From an uncultured Draconibacterium sp. (GTDB taxonomy: Bacteria; Bacteroidota; Bacteroidia; Bacteroidales; Prolixibacteraceae): DNA of 64,000 nt. The stretch's first letter is position 1, and each line of letters opens with the position of its first letter. The stretch covers positions 1,302,001 to 1,366,000 of the forward strand of contig NZ_OY781981.1 in the NCBI RefSeq assembly GCF_963677565.1, written 5' to 3'. The notes under the pieces were generated by a model. It was given only the letters and a program-made list of their open reading frames with translations. It did no database searches and was not told the DNA's origin. A program made the position numbers and the translations under genes. Positions 27,593 through 34,678 of the stretch are shown in pieces.

Positions 27593-28384
27593 ATGCCATT
27601 TTGTTCAAATTGTGGAAACGAAGTAAAAGCCGGCGCTGCTTTTTGCGGCAACTGCGGAAATAGCATTGGTGCAGCAGCATCACGACCTGCTTCTTCACAG
27701 GCAGGGAAAGTAACGTTTGATGTAGTAACGCGTGAGCGTTTAAATATGGTTCAGGTTGAACTTGAAAACGCTGCTTTTCGTTACGAAGCCGGGGCTATGC
27801 ACTACATGAAAGGACAGCTCGAACTGCAGTCGGATTTACCGGGAGTAGGAAGCATTTTTAAATCGATGATTACCAAGGAGAAGGTTGTAAAGCCTGTAAT
27901 TACCGGAACAGGAACGGTTTTTCTAACGCCATCATTTGGCGAATTTACCATTCTTGAACTGGATAACGATGAGTGGATTCTGGACAGAGGTGCTTATTAC
28001 GCATCGGAACTTGATATTGAATTGGGGGCATTTACCAACCGGGCTATTAGTGCTATGTTCTCAGGCGAAAAATGGTTTCAAACCGTTGTTGCCGGAACCG
28101 GCAAAGTAATAATTAGTTCAGCAGGTCCGCTTGAAGAAGTAGAACTGGTTAACGACAAACTTGTTGTGGATGGTAATTTTGCTGTAGCACGTACTTCAGG
28201 TATCGATTTAAAAGTAACCAAGGCAACCCGTGGTATCTTTTCTACAGTAATTTCGGGCGAGGGGCTTGTTAATACTTTTTCCGGAACAGGAAAAGTTCTG
28301 ATCGCTCCGGTGGATAACTACTTTAATACCTTAATTCATACGGTTCGAACTATTAATAGTAACGTTTTAAGCTTACAAAAATAG
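27593..28384 (+). CDS. zinc-ribbon AIM24 family protein
   Basis: 263 residues. One N-terminal zinc ribbon (C4/C7/C18/C21, MPFCSNCGNE, close to the start of the upstream gene), an Ala/Ser linker, then a beta-rich AIM24 (TIGR00266-type) domain from about residue 38 to the end. That domain shows paired repeats such as GTGTVFLTPSFGEFTILEL and GTGKVIISSAGPLEEVELV. AIM24 domains form a trimeric beta-barrel-like fold; the biochemical role of bacterial members is not settled, and no active site is evident. There is no membrane segment, so it is probably cytosolic or membrane-peripheral. Shared ribbons in three consecutive genes suggest the products meet in one complex (inference). Confidence 0.88.
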   Translation: MPFCSNCGNEVKAGAAFCGNCGNSIGAAASRPASSQAGKVTFDVVTRERLNMVQVELENAAFRYEAGAMHYMKGQLELQSDLPGVGSIFKSMITKEKVVKPVITGTGTVFLTPSFGEFTILELDNDEWILDRGAYYASELDIELGAFTNRAISAMFSGEKWFQTVVAGTGKVIISSAGPLEEVELVNDKLVVDGNFAVARTSGIDLKVTKATRGIFSTVISGEGLVNTFSGTGKVLIAPVDNYFNTLIHTVRTINSNVLSLQK

Positions 28385-28394
28385 GTTCTGTAAA

Positions 28395-29126
28395 ATGAAA
28401 GAATTAGTAGATAAGATTAAAAACAAACAACGAATAACAGCCCGCACGTTTAACGTATTAACGTTAATTGCAGGTATTTTAGCTTTTGCTCCATTTGTTG
28501 ACGGGCATTTTCTGTCGGGAGCATGGGCACTGGCTTTTGTAGGCATTTTTCTTACCATTTCATTTTTTGTGCTTACAATGATGTTTGCAAGAAGGGCACG
28601 TAAGATGGATAATCTGAAGACAGGAGAAAAACTTTTGGTGCATTTACAGTTAAGCGACGAAATGTTAAAAACCTATGCAGATGAACTAAAACGCTATTAT
28701 AAAGAAAGAAATACGGCTTTAATGTGGATTGTCGGCATTTTCTTTGCCATTATAGGAGGTGCGATGCTCTTCTTTATGGAAGGTGACGAGCGTGGAGGTT
28801 TTGCGCTTATTATTATATCTATTGTGGCCATCATTTTCTTTGTATCTAAATTTTTCCCGTGGTATTTCTACCGAAAAAATTTAAAGGGCGACAAGCAAAT
28901 AATGATTGGTGAGAAATATGCCTATTTCAATGGTTATTTTCATAATTGGGATTATCCATTATCGGGATTAAGCAAGGTTAAACAAATTAAACAACCATTT
29001 TACGGGCTTCATCTGGTTTATTATTACACCGATTTAACATGGCGGCATACACACGAAATTAAAATTCCGTTGCCGAAAGATTTTGATGTGAAACCAATTA
29101 TTAGTCATTTAAAACTGGCCAATTAA
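28395..29126 (+). CDS. four-helix membrane protein of unknown function
   Basis: 243 residues, starting 10 bases behind the AIM24 gene. Two hydrophobic segments near residues 22-40 and 44-66 form a hairpin, then comes a soluble helical stretch (about 70-112) and a second pair of membrane segments (about 114-132 and 138-158). The C-terminal soluble domain (about 160-243) has aromatic-rich GLHLVYYYTDLTW and looks like a small beta domain of the PH-like kind seen in bacterial membrane proteins. I cannot name the family. It is the last gene of the zinc-ribbon run and converges with the AraC-type gene, with only 15 bases between the stops. Confidence 0.75.
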   Translation: MKELVDKIKNKQRITARTFNVLTLIAGILAFAPFVDGHFLSGAWALAFVGIFLTISFFVLTMMFARRARKMDNLKTGEKLLVHLQLSDEMLKTYADELKRYYKERNTALMWIVGIFFAIIGGAMLFFMEGDERGGFALIIISIVAIIFFVSKFFPWYFYRKNLKGDKQIMIGEKYAYFNGYFHNWDYPLSGLSKVKQIKQPFYGLHLVYYYTDLTWRHTHEIKIPLPKDFDVKPIISHLKLAN

Positions 29127-29141
29127 TTAAAAGATAGTTTG

Positions 29142-30305
29142 CTAATTAAATGAACTGTATTTTTCGCGAAACTTGCCCGGAGTTGTACCTTCAATTTCTT
29201 TAAACACCCTCGAGAATGAAGCAACAGAGCCAAACCCGGCTTGCTGTGCAATGTATTCCATAGTGTATTTGTTGTTGGCTTTTGAGCGCAACAATTGTTT
29301 GGCTTCTTCAACCCGGTACTTGTTTACAAACTCGTTAAAATTCATTCCAAATTCATCGTTAATCAATTTCGAAATATAAGTACGGTTGGTATGAAGCGAT
29401 TCGCAAACGGTGCTGATTCGCAGGTCGTTTAACTGGTAAATTTTCTCCGACTGAAATAACTTGAGCAGCCGGGCTTTTAAATTATCCTCAGGCGAAAATG
29501 AAAACGCATTACTCTCTTTTTCAGGATTAATTTCTGATTCGTATAAGCGTTCTGAAATCTGGGTTTGCTTGTTGCCCTTATAACCCACCAGAAAAAAGAT
29601 GGATGTAAAAAATGCCGAAGGCATTAGCAACGAAAGGTTGTGGTGAATAAAATAACTTTTGCCCAACATCGCAAAAATTATGGCTGCAAGCGAAACGGAA
29701 AATGCAGTAAAACTTAAATTTCTCACCCAGTTAATTTTCTTCCCTTCGGTATTCGAAAAGTAGTTGTTAATTACTTTATCGTGTTTTATGGCAATACGAA
29801 TAATGAGAATTAAATAGACGATTGTTTGAAGGATAAAAACGATTCGGCTTAATAGAAAATTCCATCCCCGTATTCCGGGTAAACCATTAAAATTGATTGC
29901 TTTCAGGTTTGTTTTTATTAGAATATGTTCAACATAGTAAATGCGTTGTTCGGGGGTGAGTAGTAGTGTTAAAATTATGGTTGATAATCCAAATAAAATG
30001 CCCGGTAAAAAATGAAACAAATGATGCGGAAATTTAAGTCGGATGGTAGTTAATTTTAGTATATAAGTGTAGAAAAGTGGATACAGAGTTAATCCGGCAT
30101 ACAGGTAAATACTTTCGAAAAAAGCATATAAATGATCAAGCCTTGAGAAGAAAATGACATGAGAAATATATAATAAGCAGGCAAAAAGTAAAAAAATACC
30201 AAGTATCCAGCGAGGCAGATTAGCCGATTTTTTCTGCAATACAAAGTTTAAGCCCCAGAATAGAGTCACGTAAACAGGAGATAATAATGCGATGGCTTGT
30301 ATCAT
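29142..30305 (-). CDS. AraC-family regulator with N-terminal membrane domain
   Basis: 387 residues. About seven hydrophobic segments occupy residues 1-235 (start MIQAIALLSPVYVTLFWGLN). A short linker follows, then a C-terminal AraC DNA-binding domain (about 285-385) with two helix-turn-helix units: LNDLRISTVCESLHTNRTYISKL and the AraC signature around YTMEYIAQQAGFGSVASFSRVFK. This build, a 7TM sensor joined to an AraC output domain, is common in Bacteroidota and suggests direct sensing at the membrane; the signal is unknown. A CAAAATTA at 30341-30348 would read as a TAnnTTTG -7 box on this strand, but the -33 spacing is poor. The sulfatase/glycosidase genes lie upstream in the same direction, so regulation of that locus is possible but unproven. 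Confidence 0.9.
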   Translation of the reverse strand: MIQAIALLSPVYVTLFWGLNFVLQKKSANLPRWILGIFLLFACLLYISHVIFFSRLDHLYAFFESIYLYAGLTLYPLFYTYILKLTTIRLKFPHHLFHFLPGILFGLSTIILTLLLTPEQRIYYVEHILIKTNLKAINFNGLPGIRGWNFLLSRIVFILQTIVYLILIIRIAIKHDKVINNYFSNTEGKKINWVRNLSFTAFSVSLAAIIFAMLGKSYFIHHNLSLLMPSAFFTSIFFLVGYKGNKQTQISERLYESEINPEKESNAFSFSPEDNLKARLLKLFQSEKIYQLNDLRISTVCESLHTNRTYISKLINDEFGMNFNEFVNKYRVEEAKQLLRSKANNKYTMEYIAQQAGFGSVASFSRVFKEIEGTTPGKFREKYSSFN

Positions 30306-30547
30306 TATTAAATTGTAAAGATGGCTTGAGTGTAAAAGTACAAAATTAGGTTATATGCAGCTACTTTTTACAATATGGAACTTACTTTTTACGAATTGAA
30401 GCTGTCAATGAAAAGTTTAAACCGATCTTTGTAAATCGCTTTTACAGGTACAGATCTTTTAATAGCAAAAATATTAGGCAGTTCTTCGGTAGCAAATATT
30501 TTGCTGCTGCAAACTGTCCTCCCTCTTAAGAGATGAAGTCTTAATGC
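30306..30547. other. gap between the AraC-type gene and the isomerase-like gene
   Basis: About 240 bases, AT-rich, holding the leader of the AraC-type gene. Apart from the weak -7-like box at 30341-30348 I see no ORF, repeat or RNA gene. Confidence 0.5.
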
Positions 30548-30579
30548 AAAAAGGTGGTTTGCAGACAAACCACCTTTTT
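30548..30579 (-). terminator. terminator after the isomerase-like gene (bidirectional shape)
   Basis: A perfect 13-bp stem (30548-30560 with 30567-30579) and a 6-base loop. The outer five pairs are A-T, which gives a U-tract on either strand. It lies 20 bases past the stop of the - strand gene ending at 30599. Confidence 0.85.
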
Positions 30580-30598
30580 AATGCTATCAATTTTAATT

Positions 30599-31528
30599 TT
30601 ATACTTCGAAAGAATCGGCTTTTCGGTAAGCTTCAATAAAAGCTATTTCTCCTTCTTTTCCGGGAATACTTTTACCATGTTCGGCGCAAATTGTGCCCTG
30701 GTAGCCTTTGTCGTAGATGTGTTTGAAAATATTAACGAAGTTAATTTCGCCGGTTCCGGGTTCTTTACGTCCGGGGTTGTCGCCACAATGAAAAGCACCA
30801 ATGTAATCCCAGCAAATATCCATATTCATAATAAGGTTGCCTTCGGTAATTTGCTGGTGATACAGGTCGTCAACAATTTTACAACTTGGATGATTAACAG
30901 CTACACAAATCATTTTTGCCTGAGCCATTTTTGTGAGGAATAATTTTGGATGGTCAACCTGGTGGTTTAGTGGTTCCATTACCAAATCCAGTCCGCTTTT
31001 TCCGGCAACATCACAACAAGCGCGCATATGGTTGATTACATTAATGGTTTGATAATCCCAATCCATTTTTTCGTCGTAAATACCAAATGTTATCAATCCT
31101 GTTTTTGCACCTGTTCTTTTTTGTACATCAAGTGCTTCTTCGGTTTTAGCTACCAACATTTTAGTTACTTCAGGATCGTCGGTAACACTGTATTTGGCTC
31201 CATGATCAGCATAAACGATAAATGGTCCGATATCAAGTCCCAATCGGGCTGCTTCGTTACCGATTTTTTCCTGCATTTCGGCTGGTTTCCACATTAAGCC
31301 GTTATCGAAAAACGCGGTGAATCCCTGGTCGGCAATAAACTTCAGGTTTTCAATCGGATCTTCTCCAACATGCTCGCGAAAGGTTCCAAGCCCCGGTGCA
31401 TATTTCAGGTTAAATTTTGCCGAATTTGAGACTTTTGAATCAGAAACAGAAGCCCCTGCAATGCCAGAAATACCGCTGAAAGCTAAGGTGCCCACTGCTG
31501 CGTTACGAATAAAATTTCTTCTCTCCAT
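30599..31528 (-). CDS. Tat-exported hydroxypyruvate isomerase-like TIM-barrel protein
   Basis: 309 residues. Starts MERRNFIRNAAVGTLAFSGI, a twin-arginine signal (RRNFIR) with an Ala-rich hydrophobic stretch and a likely cleavage near ISGIAGA. The body matches the AP_endonuc_2/xylose isomerase-like TIM-barrel family: metal and acid residues are expected at VMEPLNHQVDHP (E and H), DICWDYIGAFHCGDNPGR and the C-terminal TICAEHGKS. Hydroxypyruvate isomerase (Hyi) and related sugar epimerases have this pattern. The Tat signal implies a periplasmic, folded, cofactor-bearing form, common in Bacteroidota and Planctomycetota sugar-catabolism loci. Substrate not certain. It lies downstream of the two sulfatases and the GH2 enzyme on the same strand (112 bases after the first sulfatase). 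Confidence 0.85.
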   Translation of the reverse strand: MERRNFIRNAAVGTLAFSGISGIAGASVSDSKVSNSAKFNLKYAPGLGTFREHVGEDPIENLKFIADQGFTAFFDNGLMWKPAEMQEKIGNEAARLGLDIGPFIVYADHGAKYSVTDDPEVTKMLVAKTEEALDVQKRTGAKTGLITFGIYDEKMDWDYQTINVINHMRACCDVAGKSGLDLVMEPLNHQVDHPKLFLTKMAQAKMICVAVNHPSCKIVDDLYHQQITEGNLIMNMDICWDYIGAFHCGDNPGRKEPGTGEINFVNIFKHIYDKGYQGTICAEHGKSIPGKEGEIAFIEAYRKADSFEV

Positions 31529-31640
31529 GGTTATGTGGTTTAAATTATGTGCTGTAATGTCTGTTTACCAATAAGCATCTTCGCAGATGTTTTGTTCTTG
31601 TAAGACGCAAAATAATGAAATATAACTAATTCTGTTTTTG

Positions 31641-33215
31641 TTAATCAGTGGTGATTTTGCTTCCCCACCAATCGTTACCCGGATCAAAATCCTCCGATAA
31701 CATCCAAAGCCGTTCTTTTTCCAGTGCCGGCCATTTTTTGTCGATAATGTTTTGCCGGTGCGCTTTTTCGCGCTCTGCTGTCCATGTCGGATCATGCCTT
31801 GGGAAACGAGCTCCCATTTCTTTCAGCATTTCAAAGAGCTGCAGGCTTATTTCTTTTACTTTTTCCGGGTTTTCGGCAGCCAGATCATTTGTTTCGCTTA
31901 AATCGTATTCCAGATTGTACAGTTCTTCATGGCCATCTTCGTAATAATGAATGAGTTTCCATTCACCCAAACGGATAATTGATGATGGTTCGCCGCCCTG
32001 GTTCCCATAATGTGGATAATGCCAGATTAGGGGTCTTTCGCCAAGTGATTGGCCTTTTAAAAGCGGGACGAGACTGACACCGTCCGTGTGTTCTTCCGGT
32101 TTTAAATCGGCGCCGCAAAGTTCAAGAATCGTTGGGTAGAAATCTGTTCCCGTTACTGGAGTATTGCATTTCAGACCATTTCCCAGCTCAGGAACTTTTA
32201 TAAAGAAAGGTTCGCGAATTCCGCCTTCAAACTGATATCCTTTTCCGCCGCGCAGTGGTTTGTTTGAAGTTGCAAATGCATCGCCTGCTGCAACGCCGCC
32301 ATTATCGCCGGTAAAACAAATAATGGTATTTTCGGTCAAACCTAATTCGTCCAAAGCATCCAGCACATAACCAACAGCATCGTCGGTGCTTTCCACTAGG
32401 CCAGCGTAAATGGGATTGTCCTGATGTTGACGGATAGGCAAAAAATGCCCCATTTCAAATCCGGTTTCGGCAATACCCATTACTTCGGCTTTATCGCGGT
32501 ATTTTTCCCATTTTTCCTTTGTGGTTTGAATTGGACCGTGAACCGCATAAAACGAAAGATAAGCGAAAAATGCAGTGTCTTTATGTTCCTGGATAAAGTT
32601 AACGGTTTCTTTGGCCAGACGCATGGTAAGGTTCTCTCCATCAGGACCACTCGGGAGATTTGGATTTTGCCATGGAGAAAAGTAACCGCCAATCGGACTT
32701 CCAACATCCCAGCCACCTTTGTTGATGTCGAAGCCATGATCTTCGGGCCACGATCCTTTTTTGCCAAGATGCCACTTGCCTGCAAAAAAGGTTGTGTAAC
32801 CGGCTTCTTTTAGGGCTTCCGGTAGGGTGGTGTAACTTTGTTGGAGATGATGAACGTATTCAGGAGGAAGTAATTTTGTGGCCCTGCCTAAATTGCTCCA
32901 GTCTTCGCCGGTTGCTGCTCCAATCCAGTCGGTAATACCGTGTCGGGCAGGAAACTTTCCACTCAAAATGCTGGCTCGCGATGGGCTGCACACCTGGCAG
33001 GTTGCATAACCGTCGGTAAAAATCATTCCCTCGTGAGCTATTCGATCTATGTTAGGTGTTTCGTAGTATTTGCTGCCCATTACACTGCAATCGGTGTAGC
33101 CATAATCGTCAACCAGAATAAAGAGAACATTAGGTAACGCAACCTCCTGTTTTTTCCTTTGGCACGAAAACAATGTAAATGCAATCAGAATCAGAAAAGT
33201 GATCTTATTTCTCAT
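31641..33215 (-). CDS. S1 family sulfatase, lipoprotein
   Basis: 524 residues from the ATG at 33215. A longer frame reaches 33287, but the 33215 start follows an AAGGAGG (33221-33227) at ideal spacing and begins a lipoprotein signal (lipobox L-F-S-C18), so it is preferred. Type I sulfatase: metal-binding D36/D37 in ILVDDYGY, formylglycine motif C76-S-P-S-R, K/H region GKWHLGKKG, and FTGDNGG near residue 310. The active-site Cys must be oxidised by an anaerobic maturase (AnSME) encoded elsewhere. It should remove sulfate from a glycan at the cell surface or in the periplasm; position specificity cannot be read. It starts 10 bases behind the next upstream sulfatase, so the two are translationally linked. 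Confidence 0.93.
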   Translation of the reverse strand: MRNKITFLILIAFTLFSCQRKKQEVALPNVLFILVDDYGYTDCSVMGSKYYETPNIDRIAHEGMIFTDGYATCQVCSPSRASILSGKFPARHGITDWIGAATGEDWSNLGRATKLLPPEYVHHLQQSYTTLPEALKEAGYTTFFAGKWHLGKKGSWPEDHGFDINKGGWDVGSPIGGYFSPWQNPNLPSGPDGENLTMRLAKETVNFIQEHKDTAFFAYLSFYAVHGPIQTTKEKWEKYRDKAEVMGIAETGFEMGHFLPIRQHQDNPIYAGLVESTDDAVGYVLDALDELGLTENTIICFTGDNGGVAAGDAFATSNKPLRGGKGYQFEGGIREPFFIKVPELGNGLKCNTPVTGTDFYPTILELCGADLKPEEHTDGVSLVPLLKGQSLGERPLIWHYPHYGNQGGEPSSIIRLGEWKLIHYYEDGHEELYNLEYDLSETNDLAAENPEKVKEISLQLFEMLKEMGARFPRHDPTWTAEREKAHRQNIIDKKWPALEKERLWMLSEDFDPGNDWWGSKITTD

Positions 33216-33220
33216 TATAA

Positions 33221-33227
33221 CCTCCTT
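33221..33227 (-). promoter_or_regulatory. strong Shine-Dalgarno sequence, overlaps upstream stop codon
   Basis: AAGGAGG on the - strand, 5 bases before the ATG at 33215 and overlapping the TAA of the upstream sulfatase (33226-33228). Clear SD sequences are rare in this window, so this one decides the start. Confidence 0.75.
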
Positions 33228-34662
33228 ATTCTTCGTTTCCGAATTTGAAAAGATCGGATTTGGTATGTGATTTTTCGATAAGAGCACTAAGCTCCTCTAC
33301 CAATTCAGGATGCTCGGAAGCAACATTATTCTCTTCCCCTATGTCAGTGGCAAGATTGTATAATTCAGAAGTCGTTTTTTCGGGAGTAAAAACATTGTAT
33401 CGAACTAATTTCCAGTCATTTTTTCGTACCGCCTGTCTGCCTTTCATTTCATGGAACTCCCAGTATAAATAATCGTGCTGATCCTTTTGTTCTTCACCAA
33501 TAAGAGTTGGCAAAAATGAAATCCCATCAACCGAATCAGGAGTAGAAATACCGGTAATTTCAGCCACGGTTGGGAATACATCCCAGAATGCGGAAATGTG
33601 ATCGGATGAACTACCGGCCGTAATTTTTCCGTCCCACACTGCGATCATTGGCACGCGGATACCACCTTCGTACAAGTCGCGTTTATATCCTCTCAGCGGA
33701 CCGTTAGAGTTGAAATAATCAGGGTCGGCTCCGCCTTCCAAATGTGGTCCGTTATCGGATGTAAAAATGATCAAGGTGTTTTCATAAATTCCCAGTTCTT
33801 TCAGTTTGGCAACAATCTCTCCTACCTGCATGTCTAGGTAGTCAACCATTGCAGCAAATGAAGCGTGTGTCTCAGGTTGAGAGCCATAACCGCCCTGTTT
33901 GTAATTTGGTCCATCATCAACTCCGTTGTATGCTTTTTCAGGCTCAAGTTTGCCACGGTATTTTGCCACGTATTCTTCAGGTGCAAACAACTCGGCATGC
34001 GGAATAATCGATGGATAGTACATGAAGAATGGTTGATCCTTGTTGTTCTCGATAAAACGAAGTGCTTCGTTGTGGATGAGTTCCGGTCCGTATTCTTCCG
34101 TTTTTTTACCGGAATTACCTTCAAGGACAACCTTTTCCTGATTATGCCAAAGATGAAAAGGGTAATAATTGTGTCCCATTCGCTGGCAGTTGTAACCAAA
34201 AAACTCATCGAATCCTTGCATGTTCGGATCGCCTTCCGAACCCGGATAACCCAATCCCCATTTACCAAAGGCACCGGTTGTGTAACCGGCTTCTTTTAAT
34301 GCTTCGGCAATGGTAACTGCATTCGCAGCCATTGGATATTGCCCTTCAGGCTGCCATTCTTTGTTGCCTCTTATCGGTGTGTGTCCGGTGTGTTGTCCGG
34401 TCATTAATGCGGAGCGCGATGGAGCACAAACCGTTGAGCCCGAATAATGCTGGGTAAATCGCATGCCGTTTTCGGCCAGCTTGTCGATATTCGGTGTTGA
34501 GAAATGAGTTTGCCCGTAACAACTCAGATCGCCGTAACCCAGGTCGTCGGCCAGAATGTAAATAATGTTTGGCCTTGCCGGTTGTGTTTCCGAACTCTCG
34601 GATTTTGGCTGACAAGCCAGTAATAATAAGCTTAGAATAGTTGGTAAGATTAGTTTTTTCAT
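33226..34662 (-). CDS. S1 family sulfatase (arylsulfatase A-like), lipoprotein
   Basis: 478 residues. Lipoprotein signal MKKLILPTILSLLLLAC17. Type I sulfatase with D39/D40 in ILADDLGYGD, formylglycine motif C79-A-P-S-R-S, GKWGLGYPG, HAELFAP and FTSDNGPH regions in family order. The N-terminal sequence GYGDLSCYGQ is typical of the arylsulfatase A/N-acetylgalactosamine-6-sulfatase-like branch. It acts outside the cytosol on a sulfated sugar. It differs strongly from its neighbour sulfatase, so the pair probably removes sulfate at different positions or in sequence. It begins 16 bases after the GH2 gene stop, giving the order GH2, this gene, second sulfatase. Confidence 0.93.
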   Translation of the reverse strand: MKKLILPTILSLLLLACQPKSESSETQPARPNIIYILADDLGYGDLSCYGQTHFSTPNIDKLAENGMRFTQHYSGSTVCAPSRSALMTGQHTGHTPIRGNKEWQPEGQYPMAANAVTIAEALKEAGYTTGAFGKWGLGYPGSEGDPNMQGFDEFFGYNCQRMGHNYYPFHLWHNQEKVVLEGNSGKKTEEYGPELIHNEALRFIENNKDQPFFMYYPSIIPHAELFAPEEYVAKYRGKLEPEKAYNGVDDGPNYKQGGYGSQPETHASFAAMVDYLDMQVGEIVAKLKELGIYENTLIIFTSDNGPHLEGGADPDYFNSNGPLRGYKRDLYEGGIRVPMIAVWDGKITAGSSSDHISAFWDVFPTVAEITGISTPDSVDGISFLPTLIGEEQKDQHDYLYWEFHEMKGRQAVRKNDWKLVRYNVFTPEKTTSELYNLATDIGEENNVASEHPELVEELSALIEKSHTKSDLFKFGNEE

Positions 34663-34678
34663 GGTTTAGTTAGTCATA

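Noticed and set aside
32480..32785. Antisense ORFs across sulfatases, GH2 and permeases
   Set aside because: They mirror the codon pattern of the real genes and have no signal, motif or context of their own.
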